Below the pieces are notes generated by a model. It was not told the DNA's origin, searched no databases, and saw only the letters and a list, made by a program, of their open reading frames with translations. DNA of 64,000 nt from Girardinichthys multiradiatus (taxonomy: Eukaryota > Chordata > Actinopteri > Cyprinodontiformes > Goodeidae), in the NCBI RefSeq assembly GCF_021462225.1, contig NC_061812.1, positions 41,197,675-41,261,674 of the forward strand. The letters run 5' to 3'. This document shows positions 1 to 13,939 of this stretch, piece by piece (within the stretch, counting starts at the first letter, position 1; every line of letters starts with the position of its first letter). The translations under genes were made by a program, and so were the position numbers.

Positions 1-1639
1 TTTTTATTTTAGTAATAATCTGATAATAACTAGTGACACTGATGAATAAATTGTGGTAATCTTGTTATTCCTTCATTTTTTGTACTGATTCAGAACTGCA
101 ACTTCTTAATAAACCTGCAACACATTTTTTCTTTCATGTTTTAGCGCTTGGATTAAAAAATATCGGAATCGGTTTTGTAATTGCATTTTTTTTTTTCACT
201 TTACAGTTGTCGTACAGTGAGCTGTCTCTCATTGCCTGTATCAAATGTAGCAATCTGAGCAACAAGTAGCTCTGCATAACACACAACTTCTCACCTTTCC
301 CATGCCTGTGTCGTGTGTGTAGTTGGTACGGGCTGTTATCGACATCCTGGGTGGCCGGCTGCTTGGATGTTTAATCATCTCTGCCAGTTTTTCCTGCAAG
401 AAGAAAAAATGTGTCACAGATTAACAAAAATCAAAGTCAATAAAAAATTTCCTTTATCTAAAAAAAAAAACAAAAAAAACCTATTTAACTGTAAACTGTA
501 ACAAGGTGATTTCATGTCCCATTTTACCCTCGATGTTTTGGTCGTCCACATGTGAGATCCATGATGTTAAGGAGAGCAGAGCCAGCACAGACTTAAAGTG
601 ATGTTCATGTGATCAATGCCCTAAACATCACTGCAAGTCTTAACTGCCTCCGGCCCATGTGACCGATGCTCAGATCCAAAATACTGACAGATTTAAACTT
701 CATCCAAAAACTGCACCACAACCAGTGTGAGGTTCACCTTGTCAAACTAAAAAAATATGTGACTTCTTCACTGATCTTTGGACACACACTGAGAGAGAGG
801 AAGAGGAAGGGTTTATTTTGGCTTCCTTTGATTCCTTTTAAATTGTGAGATGCCTGTAACAAGTCAAATTAAATCAAATCAACGTTTGAATCTGTTTTCT
901 GTAGCCTTTAAGAAAAAATACAAACAAAATGTCTTATTAACAAATTTCAGCCACCATAAAAAGAACAAGGTTGAACACCCGGGTTTGTTTGATGGTCCCT
1001 TCTTCTGCTCCAAATTTCCAAATTCTGCTGATGTTTCCATTTTGGGAAGTTGATGCATGGCTGCTCTGAGCTACGGCGAATAAAGAGCAGCTGTTCAGAC
1101 ACGGGAGTAAAGCAAAGATCCATCAACTGATCACAGTGGCAAAGCAGCCCATGTTTATGATTAACCAATGCATTTCTGAACAAATGTTCATCCTGCAGAT
1201 CCACATGAGGCAGAAAGGAGAGAACATTAATAACTCCATATAGATAATTAAAAATAAATGAAGAGAAATCTAATAGTTTTCCTTCTTGTGTCTCAGTGTG
1301 TGCGTTCTTTTCTTCTTTCTGTCTTACTAATTAGGACCAAAAAAGAGAAATGAGTTTTAACATATCTATAATGATACTTATTAGCAAGATAATTCCAGTA
1401 TAAATAAACTCACGGTGAAGATCTGCAGCCAGAATTGTTCGGGTCTCCTCTGAAGTCCTGCTGAGACAGAAAGAGGTTCAGCGTTCCTCCAATGAGCCTT
1501 CTGGACATGCTCTCCTTCGAGGCTTCGGCCTGAGTTCCTGCTTTGTTTGTGACCTTCAGGATGCAGACAGAAAGACGTAATCAAGGACCCCACAGCCGGT
1601 TGACAAATGCCTCATTACTTTCATGATGTCTTCCAAACT

Positions 1640-1853
1640 GCTCTACCTAAAACAAATGTAATATTTTTGACATATATTATTAATTATACAGTTTTTCTTA
1701 AACCTTGTTAATTTGCTCTTATTGTACAGTCTATTCCTCATTTTTGTTATATTTTAGCTTTGTGTGAATCTGTTAGCCTCCATTTTGCTGCTGCTATACC
1801 TGAATTTTCCCCACTGAGAGACAATAAAGGACATTTCTATTCTATTCTATCAC
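1640..1853 (+). mobile_element. LINE (L2/Rex-like) 3' end
   Basis: The end reads cactgagagacaataaagga followed by a short tail of TTCTA repeats. That is the common 3' terminus of teleost non-LTR retrotransposons, in which a polyadenylation-like AATAAA precedes a simple-repeat tail. 5' truncated and noncoding. Confidence 0.5.
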
Positions 1854-2639
1854 ATCATCTTCCAGTAATTTCCCTTGGAGGGGGTTTGGATTGCATCTGC
1901 ACCTTTTGTTACTAAACCTTGCTGCGAGATAAAGAAGAAAATCAGGAGTTTGTTCCATCAGGAAATGCTTGAAGAAAACTTGCTTATTAAAAATAACAAA
2001 AAGGAACGCCATGAGAGAATAGAAGCAAGTATAAAAGCTCTGTGGTAATATATGAATCTTGATGAGGTGTGTTGAAAAATGAACGGTTAAAGAAAAGTAA
2101 AAGAAATTAAGAGGGAAGGAAAAATTTTAAAGGAAAACACTAAGAAGATTATATCTAAAGGACAAAATAAATTTTAACAATATAAGAAACTGCATATTAC
2201 AAGCGGTCGTCGACATGCTCAAGATAAACATATGCACCCCTTCACACTGTCTTCACCGGATCCCCTGCATGTTGTTTTGTATATATGTTGCTTCTTTGTG
2301 CTGAGTTTTTTTATTTTTTGCAATCTCAAACTGTATCCTGCTAAGGATAAAGTGACATATGATTTTTTCCCCTCTTCTTACCTAATGTGGTCTCTATTCA
2401 CATCTACCTAAATGTGTGATTTCATTACTTTTCATAGATTTTCAGATTTCTCAGAAGGATTACCAGCGAAAGCCAAACATTATTAGTATTTAAAAACTTT
2501 GGACTAAAACTGTTTTATACCAGTGACCCAGCTTATTTGAATGATGGGATCACAACTGCCTCAAACCAGCGACCTCAAGGATTAATATTATCATTTTTCT
2601 TCTAGCACAGGATAAATTCCTTACCACAGAGGACTTAAT

Positions 2640-2830
2640 GAGCTAATTACCTCTATTAGAAAGATTGGATTAAAACCAGCTCTTACCAGTAAACTCCCAA
2701 GATGTATTAATGTCATTTGATTTGTTTTTCTGTGTTTGATTTTCTGTATCATTGTAATGTTTTTCCTCATGTACAGCGCTTTGAGTGCCTTGTTGCTGTA
2801 AAGCGCTATATAAATAAACTTGACTTGACA
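2640..2830 (+). mobile_element. LINE (L2/CR1-like) 3' end
   Basis: Carries the widely repeated fish tail tacagcgctttgagtgcctt, then aaagcgctatataaataaa, ending in short TTGAC repeats. An inverse copy of the same tail lies at 13.69-13.75 kb. Only the 3' part is present. Confidence 0.55.
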
Positions 2831-5800
2831 AAACTGGGCTGCCACATCAGCTTGGACAGATTTCTCAGCTCTCATTGAAAACTGATTGCAGGGGTCTCAA
2901 TCAAATCACCTCAAAAACATCAGGGTGAAAGTAATATCAAAGCAAAACCTGGGAAGAAAACATTTTTGTTCGTTGGATCACGGCTCCAGCGGGACACTTA
3001 TTTGGACGATGGGATGAGTATGGTCTGGTTCTACCAAACAAGGTTTTTTGTTATTAATTCATTATCAATGTAAAAATGTGATTCTACAAATAATGTGCAT
3101 TGTTCTATTATAGCCTACTTCTTTTTTTTTTTTTACGTATCCCATCTTGTTGCTTAGGCAAACATTGTGGCGGGTCTGGCTGACTTGCAGTGTCAGGACA
3201 GATTTGCTTTACAAAAGTCAGAAAATTCAATATTCCTCCGGCTGAATAACTGACTTTATGAAATGAATGTTTTAAAAGGCCATTTCTGGTTCAGGCAGTG
3301 AATTAAACAGGCCATGACGATTATAAAGAGACAGAGAGGAAAAAACATAATGGAAGGACAGCAACAGAAAATCACACAATTACATGAACACACAAAGATC
3401 ATACAGCATCCTCTTTTCCTTCTTTGTATTATTATAGATATATATAAGATAATAATAATAAAAAAGAAGAAGCTGCTGTTTGCTCCTTGTGTGGACATGT
3501 AACTATGTGATTGTATGTATTTGTGTATTATTTAAATATGAATTGTACTCAATTAACAGAAAATCCTTGTAGAAATCAACTGCAGTCCCGGAGCACTCCG
3601 GGTTCCGTTTTTATGGATTCACCATCACAACGGAGGAGATCAGTGGAGGTCTGAGGAGAAACATGACATTTGATTGTCGTGATACGTGACGAGGAACCAT
3701 CCTGCAGCCTGACCTGAGTCCAGCTCACATCTGATCTTTGTCATTTAATCCTGCTTCTGAAGGAAACATGGAAACAATTTGGAGGGGAGTTACCACCTCG
3801 GATTACAGGGACACCCACATGGATCGTCCAGGCGGTGCAGCGTCCACAGCACAGATGAGTCTGTGTCAGGATGGCCATGTCTTCAGCTGCTCAGCGTCAG
3901 AGTCCTTCTCTGTGAGGAGGCAAACAGAATAAAGGGATCATACAGGAGCCTGAGGAGATGGGGACTAATAAAACTAGCAGAATGAACACTTACCCTGTGA
4001 CTTCATTTAGTTCTATCTTTAATGTTTTCTACTTCTTCTTCAGTTTTCCAGCCTTGATTCTTACCTAAAAACACAGCAGAGGGCCATGTTTTCAGAGGTT
4101 AAACAAATAAATTCAATGGAAATTCAATGAAATTATAAATATGCTACGTAAATATGCCACATTGTGTCAATAAATATATTTTATATAAAATATTCTAAAT
4201 ATAATTTATTAATTATATCATAAATGCACGAAAATATTCTATTTTACTTAAAAACGCAAGGGTAAAATATTCAACAGATAGATTAGATTTCTTCTACCTT
4301 AAATCCTAATTTTGTTCTACAAAAAAAATGAAAGCTCTTCGCATTTGAACGGGTTTAAGGTTTTCATTTTAACGAGTTAAACACAATCACGATCTCACCT
4401 AAACCTTTATTAGTGCATTTCCGACTAAAATAACAGATTTTCTCATATGTTGTGTGCAACCAACAAAGCTTTGAGTCTAGGAGTCTCCTCATGAGGCCTA
4501 CCGTGAGAGGCGCGCCGCCAGCGCCTCCTCTTCAGATGTGCGTAAAAACGGTGCAACTCCTGGAGACCAGGTGGAGAAGCCTGGAGTTGTGGAAATCCTT
4601 TGGTAAGAAAACAAGTCTTTGCGTTCAGGCCTTACATTTCTACAAAGCGTCTGGCAACGACCAGGCTGCTTGTGCTTACTGGGCGCATTTCCCCCATCAA
4701 CTTCTGAAACTGAGCCATAAAATTTGTAAACCAAGATTTCAAAAAAAAAAAAAAAAAAACCCTCTGCTTTAAATGGCTGAGTATGATACTGAAGGGTTGT
4801 AAAATTGCGGCAACCCTGCGGCGCAAAAACGTGTGAAGCTCTAGCGTCCAAACAGCGCCAAGGCGCAAAGCGCTGACCTCTGCGCGGCCACTCAGTGATA
4901 CCTCCCTCAGATGTGTCCCCCTTTATAGTCTGCTCCTCAAGGTCACGATCAGTGGACATCTGTCCCTCATTAGCATATGCCACCTCCTTCGCAGCCCATT
5001 GGTGCGGAGCCTCTTTCTCAAATGTCACAAAAGGAAAGCTACGTTTTTGTCATAGCGCTAAACCCAAGCCGGCTATTTTTGTATCCCAGATATTTCATGC
5101 ACTGTACACACTGGGAGGGAGTGGGGGAGAGCTGGGAATTGACCTGGGAGCATCTCAGTGGGAGAGGATTTTCACTCTGACAGAGCATCATTCTCATTTT
5201 AGACAAAGATTTGTGTCCAAACTGGACTTAGAAAAGGTAAACCACCAGAAGTTACATCCAGTGGGCTTAATTCACTCTAAAACTGAAGCTCCTGAACAAA
5301 CATGAGCTCACTAGGGTTTGACTTTGATGCTGTGGAGCTGCTGCCCTCTGAGCTGCCATGGATGTATGCTATTGTGCGGCTGCAACCTTAGAAGAGATTT
5401 ATTTCAGGAGCTGCGTGGCATTAAACATGCTACTATAAATACACAGTGTTTTATTAATAGAGAGAAACATGGTGTGTGGTTCCCGAGTCACTATGAAGGG
5501 AAGTTAATACCATAAAACATCCAGTTTCCACTCATCAGTAGGTGAATTATCACTATTCTTCTTATAGTCCAACACATTTGTTCTACTTTGTTCCAGCAGA
5601 ACCATAGAAAGAAAATCTGTGGCTTCAGCCCTGCGTCCTGACAGATAAATCTGAAAATAATTGACTTTGATAGAGTCACATGTCACAGTTTAGACCACAG
5701 TTGCTGTAAATGTGTGTATTGTTTTTTTTTTTTTCTGACCTTCAGCACAGGGGAGAGGTTGGTGCCTGCTGTGGGAGCAGGGTGACTGAGCAGCATGGAG

Positions 5801-5932
5801 TGGGAGGGAAGAGGACCAGAGTTTCTCAGAATAGACAAAGCCAGTGTCCAGCATTCCTGATAGGGAGATTGGTTCTGATGGGCGTACATGTAAATTGGGC
5901 CAAAACGAGCTTGAACTCCTTACAAACACACA

Positions 5933-7050
5933 GATTCTTGCAAAAGTATTTATACCCCTTGAACTTTACGTTTTGTCACGTTACGACCACAAACTTTGTT
6001 GCAGGATGGTATGGACAGACCAACATTGGGTAATTGTGAAGTGGAATAAAAATATTACATGGGTTAATTTTTTTTCCAAACAAAGATCTGGAAATGTGGC
6101 ATGCATTTGAGTTCGGTTCCACTTTGTAGAATCACCTTTTGCTTTGGGGTATGTTTCTACCAGCTCTGCATTTCTAGAGACTGAAATTTTTGCCTGATCA
6201 TTCTTCCAGAATGGCTCAATTTCAGGCAGATCGGATTTAGATTTAAACGTATCTTCCTTCTACCAAGAAGTTTGTTTTTGATTGGAAATGAGAATAAAAA
6301 TATAATAAAATGATGAAAATCATTTGTTTTTGTTTTTACATTTTATAATATGGAAAACTATTTACACCATTCTAAACAATTAATGGAATAGTTTTTGTAT
6401 TACACCACTAAAAATCCATCTTATTTGTTAGTTCCACTGTTATTTGAAGATTCATCTTTAATGATGAGCTCCAAGTCTGTGAGGTTGGAAGGCCTCCTTC
6501 ACATCACCCTAATCTTTAGCTCCTTCCACAGATTATCTGTCTGATTCAATTAAATCTGCCAGAGTTGGGAATAATTTGGGGATTACATGGCTTTTTGCTA
6601 GCCAAAAGCCAGGTTTTTGGAGTGCAAAACTAATATTTATACTGTTGAGAGATTCTTCCATTTCTGCCATGTATCTCTGCAGCTCCTCCAGAGTTACCAT
6701 GGATTTCCTGGCTGTTTCTCTGATTAACGATCTTCTTGTCCAACTTGGTTTGTGTTGGTAGGTTTGAAGTTGTACCATACTCACAGAAGAGCTGGATTTC
6801 TACTGAGAGTAAATTACACACAGGTGCTGTTTATGACTTCCACTTGACTTTAAATTGAAAAACCCTGAAAAAAAATTGCACGCCACACTTTTCAATTTTT
6901 TATTTTAAAATATTTTGAAAAGCATGACTCACACTTTTGCTCTACGTTGTGTTGGTCTTGTCAAATTGCATGTCAATAAAAAACATTGATATATGCGTTT
7001 GTAACATGACAAAATGTGAAAAGGTTCTAGTAACATGAACACTTTTGCAG
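5933..7050 (-). mobile_element. Tc1-like DNA transposon, decayed copy
   Basis: The left end reads like a Tc1 terminus (gcaaaagtatttatacccct, then a block related to ttttgtcacgttacgaccac). The right end shows the reverse form near 7,000-7,040 (aacatgacaaaatgtgaaaa). The minus-strand frame at 6,821-6,640 contains transposase HTH residues (RRSLIRETARKSMVTLEELQRYMAEM). No full catalytic DDE frame remains. Confidence 0.75.
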
Positions 7051-8185
7051 AGAACGATTTCTTCCCGTGGGAGTGGGGAGGATCATCCCGGTTGAGGCCG
7101 TTATCTGGTGCCGTGGCAGGAGGAGAAGTGTTGCCATGATGGCTGCAACTTTTCTTGGGCATCAGTTAGATAGAGCGGGCCGGGAGCTATTCTGGGACAA
7201 TGGCCTCTTCAGAGAGGCCGAGGCTGGTTTGTGTACGGTGTCACTTGGTGCGTCGTTCGAAAAAAAACTGGCATGCTGATAACAACCTAGGAGGAGACGA
7301 GTCCCAAAGTCCCCATAGCTGCTGGCTTTAAATAAGGCCACAAGCATGGCCCCGTAAACACACACACCCATACAAACCGACGGAAGAATGCATGTAAAGC
7401 TTGCATCGTGCCCCAGCACATCTCTCTGCACCGCTATACTGCAGCTCCCTGCAACAGCTGACCTCTCTGAGCAGAAGCTCTCCTAATGTCCCCACTGCTC
7501 CTCAAAATCATTTGAATGTCAACACAGTCAGGCCCATTTCTACATGTTTAATTTAATGTTAGGCATCTCTGTATTTCCTTTGCAAATGATGTTTAACAAA
7601 GAGATCTGAACTGACACGAAGCTGCAGGCTTCAGATCCAGATCTGGGCAGAGGCGTCAGGATTGGCGCACTGACAGACTGCCGATGTACAAGCGGTACGC
7701 TGACATTTTGGGCATCAAGATCACATTCAGGGGCTCGGTCACAGTTGTTTTAGGTCATCATCCTCTAAGAGCAAGCAGGGGATTTTAACTGGAGACGTTC
7801 TGCACAGGATTGGGTTTGTTCATCCCAAATATTTCTTCCTATTTGAGCAGCAGGACTGGGATTAAATCAGGATAAAAAAGAGTTTTAAAAAACAGTTTAT
7901 TCTAAAACAAAAAGAGTTAATTGTAAAATATATGATTATAGGATTAAAAAATAAATATAATATATTTTATAATATTAATTATAATATTAAAATATTAATA
8001 TTTTGAAGATAAATAGTGAATTAGGAACATCAGTGAATGGAAAAAAAAAACTGGTCAGAAATTATATGAAGGGTCTTCTTTCGGTAATATCAAAACAGGC
8101 TTTCCCCTGGATTGTAAAGAAGAGTATAAATAATTTTCAACATGACATTTTCTGTTTAAATGGTAATAAGAGCAAAAACAAATTT
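7050..8185. other. Gene-free sequence
   Basis: No protein or RNA gene recognised. The part 7,060-7,500 is more GC-rich than its surroundings; the rest, especially 7,860-8,010, is extremely AT-rich. Confidence 0.4.
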
Positions 8186-8187
8186 GC

Positions 8188-8485
8188 TTCAGCTGCGTGG
8201 TGGTGCAGTGTTAGGATTGTTGACTTGCTTGGAGCAAGAAGGTCTTGAGTTCAGATTTTCTGCGGGGAGTGTGCATGTTCTCCCCCGTGCTTGCAAGGGT
8301 TCTTTCCAGATACTCCAACTTCCTCCAACAGTCAAAAAATATGACGGTTAGGTTTATTGGTCTTAGGTATGAGTGTGTGTGTATAGCTGTTTGCACAGCG
8401 GTGGACTGGTGACCTGTGCAGGGTGTACCCCACCTCTTGCCAAATGACCTGGTAAGAGGCACCAGACCCCTGTGGCAAACTCAGG
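8188..8485 (-). repeat. Dispersed teleost repeat, partial copy
   Basis: Its reverse complement shares blocks with the longer plus-strand copy at 39,527-39,895: header-like gtgcatgttctcccccgtgc, the cctccaacagtcaaaa block and the ggactggtgacctgtgcagg block. It belongs to a common fish interspersed repeat of unclear class. Confidence 0.6.
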
Positions 8486-8512
8486 AAAATAGCTTTAACC
8501 CTAAAGCTGCTG

Positions 8513-8570
8513 TATGAATATGAATATCTTTGGGCTTATGAATATGAATATGAATATATTTGGGCTTAAG
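8513..8570 (+). repeat. Short tandem duplication of a TATGAA-rich unit
   Basis: The segment tatgaatatgaatatcttt plus gggctt is repeated with small changes (tatgaatatgaatatattt gggctt). Confidence 0.6.
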
Positions 8571-8709
8571 CATACACTGACAATGAAATAAAAACATGAG
8601 GACTTTACATATATTGTAGAATAGGTGACTACTGAATAAAGTTGGTTGCCCCATGTTGTATTTACGGGTATCTAAGTAAAGGGCACTAACTACTTGGGCT
8701 TTCCACACT

Positions 8710-9866
8710 ATTTTTATTTGTAATAGATTTTAAAAACCTTGCACCATTTTCCTTCAACTTCCTAAAAAACTGCATGGAAGTTTGTGGTTATGGTGTGACG
8801 TAAATGTGAAAAAGCTCAGTGATTATGAATATTTTTTTATAAAGCATCACATTAGCAGTTTTTAGTCCTATTACAAGAAAGGTGACTAATAAATGTATTA
8901 ATATTTTACAGCAAAGCAACAAATGTTATTAAATTGTTTGATCTCTCACTACTTAAATGGCCTACTGTAAATAAAAAAGGCCCTAAACTTTTAAAAAGCA
9001 TTTTAATAAGAAAAAATGTAAAAATGCTGTCAATGTGGTTTGTTAAAGGAAGAGTTGAAACACTGATAAAAAGGAGCTAAATGTGATACATAAGTTAATG
9101 ATATCACAACTAATTCAGCATATTTAAGTGATAATTAAAGTTTGAAGCCTGAGATTGTCACACCACAAAATGTGCAAAAAGATCAAAGGTTATGTTGCAT
9201 TGCACTGTAAACCACAAAAGTTTAATTCCAATTGAAATGTGAAACGGCTTTTAAAATTAGAGCTCTTTCTTTAATTAAAAAATAGTAAATAAGTAAAGAA
9301 TAACTGAGTAACTAGTAAAAAATAATCTATCCTCTTTTGATGCTGCAACCTAATTTTAAATCTGAATTTTTAGCTGAAAGCTGTTTGAAAAGAAAGATTT
9401 TATATTTGAGAACTCATCAGTCCTTTTATTACATAAACACATAAAAGTGGGCACATGCTACTAGTGTTAAAAGATTATTAAAACTATGTGTTGTTTTCCT
9501 TTATTGAAATGTGTTTTTTATTTCTGGGTTTTCCTCATAGAGCCCTTCAGCTTTCTAACATTGTTCTCTTGTATTTCTTGCTTTCTTTCCTCTGTAAAAT
9601 GGCTGTTTTCGGTTTCCAAAGGTCGCCGTTTATTGCTGTAGCAGGAACCTAAACTCGGAGTAGTGAAGCAGTGATTCGTTTTGGATCAAAGCATTCATCG
9701 TCGGTGGATATTTCTGTAATCACTTCATGCCTGCCCACAATACCTAGCAGCAACTGTGTGGGCTCAGGTCTTAGCCGCCAGCTCAACGGAGTGGAGACGG
9801 GCAGACGCGTGGCACACACACACTCTAAATCCCCAATTACTCCCCCTCCCCTGTCCCCTCCATCAG

Positions 9867-9870
<4 letters not shown>
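8710..9870. other. Gene-free AT-rich sequence
   Basis: No coding or RNA feature seen. Many short A and T runs; nothing resembling splice-bounded coding exons. Confidence 0.4.

Positions 9871-9875
<5 letters not shown>

Positions 9876-9918
<43 letters not shown>
9876..9918 (+). repeat. CA dinucleotide microsatellite
   Basis: About 21 uninterrupted CA units preceded by a short TCTCTC tract. Confidence 0.97.
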
Positions 9919-9920
<2 letters not shown>

Positions 9921-10329
9921 AACAATAACATACTGCAGAGTGAATCAGTCTTTTAGCAGTTTAGGGGCTTGGGGCCTCTGACATTGGGCTCTGGCTCCAG
10001 ACAATACCCCATCTCTCATTGTGCTAAGTTGTGGTGCGGGTCAGAGGACCTCAGCCTGCATGACCAGCCCTGCCCTCGGTATGCGTGGCAGCCCTCAGCT
10101 GTCCATCTATTTCAGGAGCATGGAGGCATACCTCGGCCCAGCTGGGGCATCAGAGACAATGGACACACGGCCTTATCCAAACAGAGGCCCGCAGACAATC
10201 TGACGCACTCCAGAACCCCAGCGCAGCCCCGCTGCTGCAGCTCTCCTGTCCAATTAAAATAAAGAAAAGAGTTAACAAGACTGCACAGGCTGTTTCACCT
10301 TTAACTCATGAGGTGGACGCCATATGATT

Positions 10330-11110
10330 TAGAGAAGCAGCCAAGACCATGGTTATTCTGGAGAAGCTGGAGAAATCCAAAGCTATGCTGGGAGAATCTG
10401 CTTACAGGGACAACTATTGGTCCTGTTCTCTACAAACCTGTCTTTTAATGGAATAATGGCATTAGAAAGACATTGTTGGAATAAACATTTGGAAGCATCC
10501 TTTAAGGTTTGCCACAAGCCATGTAGGGGACACGTAAGTATGTGGAACAAGGAGCCCTGGTTAGATGAGACCAAAGTCGAACTTTTGGACTACAAACAAA
10601 CCTCTGTGAGTGCAGAAAGCTAACAATGCACATCTCCATCAACACGTAATTCTCACCATGATACATGGTGGTGTCAGCATCATGCTGTGGGAATGCTTAA
10701 AGTGCTGCGGTCAGACGAGACCAGAATCAAATATCAAAACATGTTAATGTGTAAGAAAGACCCAGTCCAAATCCAAACCTAAATTCAAATGAAAATCTGT
10801 GAATAAAATGACAAATTGCTGTTTACAGGTTTTTTTCCATCTAATCTGACTGAGCCTATAAACTGTAAGAATTTCAGTCTCATATACCCTGAAAGAGTCA
10901 CAGCTGTAACTGTGATGAAAGGCGGTTAAAAAAGTATTGATCCAGGAGTGCTAAATAAAAATGTACACCACACTTTCAGTGAAAAAAATAATATATTTTT
11001 TTCTTTTTCTTTATTATTATGTGCAACTTTGTGTTGGTCAATCACATAAAATCACATAAAACATTTTACAGTTTGTGGTTGTAACAAAGAAAAGGTTCGT
11101 TGGGTATACA
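10330..11110 (+). mobile_element. Tc1-like DNA transposon, decayed copy
   Basis: Contains degraded transposase segments in the plus sense: accatggttattctggagaa, ttagatgagaccaaagtcga (the W-S-D-E-T-K region) and tacatggtggtgtcagcatc. The right terminus-like block is gtttgtggttgtaacaaaga. Frames are broken by several stops and an internal deletion. Confidence 0.7.
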
Positions 11111-11179
11111 ATTTACTTTAGCATTTTATTTCAGTTACAGCTTTAATTTTTAGAACAAATCTCATACAACAAATACAGT

Positions 11180-11305
11180 CAGTCATTTTCTACCGCTTCT
11201 TCCATAGTGGGTCATGGGGAAGCTGGTGCCTGTCTCCAGCAGTCAATGGGCGGGAGGTGGGGTACACTCCGGACAGGTCGCCACTCCTTCGCAGGGCATC
11301 AAAAA
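11180..11305 (+). repeat. Dispersed teleost repeat, 5' part
   Basis: Matches the start of the 39.5-kb copy: cattttctaccgcttcttcc, then ctccagcagtcaatgggcgg and acaggtcgcc. Truncated after the cgcagggcat block. Confidence 0.65.
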
Positions 11306-11319
11306 AAACATTATAAAAC

Positions 11320-12400
11320 AAATAGTAATATTTTTTAAGTCATTAAGGATTTAATTTGATACGTGAATTAACTCTTACTTTTGATCTACTTGTATTTAAT
11401 AATGTTTGCTTCTTCACAAACATATCAGACAGCTCAAAGTAAAATCATCTGAAGACTCTAAATCCAGAGCAAAAACACTGTCACTGTTTCTAAAGAGCGG
11501 CTCTGCTTCACTGTAAATAGACCTGGAAGGGAAACTATTGTAGCTGCTTGGAGGGACCTTCAGTCTGTAACCCATAGGATCTCACTGTCAGGACCGTCAT
11601 AGCTTCATCTAATTTACTGTCAGTAACTTTTGAGGGCCTGTTAAAGACGCCCAGCAATGCAGGTGGCAGTGCTCGGCATTTGACGATTAATTGCTGTTTA
11701 AACAGGGTTGCTGTCACAATGAGAAGCATTTCAGCGGGCTGTCCGGCCGCTTCTTCACAGTTTACACAGGCTCCCGGCTCCTCCGTATTTCCCTTTTTAT
11801 ACACGTTCACAAATACATCAAAGTGCACAGATCCACACAAATGCCATCAGCACCTCTGCCACAGAACATGGCCCCACTGTCGCATGTGGCAACTGCTTGC
11901 AGGACATATGTCACACACCCAGGCTGTGGGTTCAGTTAGATCACTTTGTTGGCATGCAGGAACCCAGCAAATGGACTCAGTCACCTCCTCCAAAACAGGT
12001 GGAGACCCGGGTATGTTCAGGTCCATGAAGAGTAGAGAAAGTCCTGTCCAGGTTAATTCATGATGCTGTTCAATTTAAACTGCATCCAGTTATAAACTCA
12101 AATGAATCAGTTTTGCCTAATCAGAATATTTTTGTAAATATACAAAATGTAGCTACTCCTAACAAGTAAACTGAAGGCAAACCAAGTTTCTTAAAAGGTT
12201 TTCCACAAAATCGAAATAAATCTCATCTGTGTCTGATTCAAATGACTTGGAGTACATAACACAAAATCCATAAACAAAGCTAATATATTTCACTCTGTTT
12301 AATTTGGGTCCATAAAATTAAAGATGTTGGTAAAAAACAATCTAAAACAGGAACATTCAGGCTGATTTTGTTTAATCTAGAAATTTCTAACAGCAGAAAG
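11320..12400. other. Gene-free sequence
   Basis: Open frames exist on both strands around 11.5-12.06 kb (101 and 127 codons), but they overlap antisense to each other and match no family I recognise, so neither is called. Confidence 0.35.
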
Positions 12401-12404
12401 CCTT

Positions 12405-12965
12405 CATTCACATTTTGTCACGTTACAACCACAAAGTTCAATGACTTTTATTGAGATTTTCGCGATGCACCGGCACAGGGTAGCACATAATTATGAAATG
12501 GAAGGAAAAGGATGAAGGGTCTTCAGGATTTTTACCTGTAAAAGGCAAAATGTTGTGTCCCATTTCTCAAAGCTATTCATCAGAATGGGAAAGACAAGAC
12601 AATAGCCCAGGAAGGTAAGGCTGGTTCACCTTCCTGCAGGACTATAACATTTATGGCAGAGCTACAATGGTTCAGATCAAAGCATGGTCTAAACCAGTGC
12701 TAGAAAAGGTTAGACCTAAACCCAACCAAGAATCTGTGGTAAGACATGAAAATTGATGTTCTCAGACTCTAGCTGGTGGCTAAAATGTGTTAAAACTTCA
12801 GTCTCTATATTTAAAAAACTGATAGATAAACATCCCGGCAATTTGCTATTATTTTTTTGCAGCAAAAAGTGGTTTTGCAAAGTATTTACTTAGGGTGGGG
12901 GGCTGAATTCAAATGTACAACACATTTCATTTTTCTATTTGTATAGAGAAAAAGTTGAAAACCAC
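12405..12965 (+). mobile_element. Tc1-like DNA transposon, decayed and internally deleted
   Basis: The left end shows cacattttgtcacgttacaa and the hallmark gtagcacataattatgaaat. The interior has transposase-like aagtctaac/aacccaaccaagaatctgtg stretches. No intact reading frame. Confidence 0.6.
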
Positions 12966-13689
12966 ACTTAGAGTGAAACAGGCTAGAATAAAAAGCCACA
13001 TGTTACCTCCTGATAATAATGACAGTTCATGTTCATAACTTTAATATAAACTGTTTGTCCCTGGTTTCTAGCAGTGAACATTGGAAAGGGAAGTTTGGAT
13101 CACAAATTCAAAGTCTTTCAACACTCTGATTAACTTAAAAAAATAAAACATGAAAATTAAAAATGCTTTAAATAAAAATGATTAGAGCACCAGGGATTAT
13201 ATTACAAACAATGTTTTTTTTTTGATTCATGATATTATTTATTTTAGTTAAAATCTGTTTTTATATTTTAATTTTATTTTTAAGTGTAAGATTATCTTAC
13301 TGCAATCAAAATTTCCATTTTCACCAGTGGTGCTAAACGTTTTGGAGGTTGCTGTAACTGTTAAAAAAGGGAAAAGATCAAAATGTCATCTCAGTTATAT
13401 AGACTGAAACACTGAGCAGCTCCAATAAATAAATAAGGGATAAAATCAGCTAGAAATGAGTTCTGAAACAAAACTCGCTGAAGACATTTGAAGAGAGCAG
13501 AAATCTGCATTTAGACTCCTACAAACTTTAAAGGGCACTCACACATGGAGGTGACAATAACTGTGGCATCCTTCACTAATTGTTTTTGGATGTTTTTTCT
13601 ATTATTTGGTAGGTTTGTCACAATAATATATTTAAATTATAATAAACTGATTTGTCTGCATGGATTTTTTTTTTTATTGATTTTTAACT

Positions 13690-13748
13690 CTTGATGAGTC
13701 AAGTTTATTTATATAGTGCTTTTCAGCAACAAGGCACTCAAGGCGCCG
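13690..13748 (-). mobile_element. LINE (L2/CR1-like) 3' end, inverse orientation
   Basis: The plus strand reads agtttatttatatagtgctt then cagcaacaaggcactcaa, the reverse complement of the same tail found at about 2.77 kb. Confidence 0.55.
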
Positions 13749-13939
13749 AGGACAGGATACAGTTTTTCCTTTTGCTCGTCACAAATAAACAACCAACTTT
13801 ATACACTTACAAGAGGTCTAATTAACACTTTTATTTTCTGGTTTGAGAGGAGTTTTCAAAATCATCATAATTAAATTTAGTATTGCAGGCGCTTGACAGT
13901 CAATTTGGACACTGAAATAGGGAGAAGGGATCTTTTAGT

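Larger units (their letters stand above)
1..5900. other. Gene-free AT-rich sequence with LINE ends
   Basis: No exon-like reading frame with recognisable protein was found. The stretch contains LINE 3' ends near 1.8 and 2.75 kb, A-runs (4,741-4,760) and T-runs. The block at 4.4-5.1 kb is somewhat richer in CpG, but neither strand gives a known protein. Confidence 0.5.

Noticed and set aside
4452..5305. Overlapping frames of 106-176 codons on both strands
   Set aside because: Both strands are open over the same bases, one includes a poly-Phe from an A-run, and none resembles a known protein.
9649..9956. Open frames rich in Cys-Val or Thr-His
   Set aside because: Produced by the CA microsatellite read in different phases.
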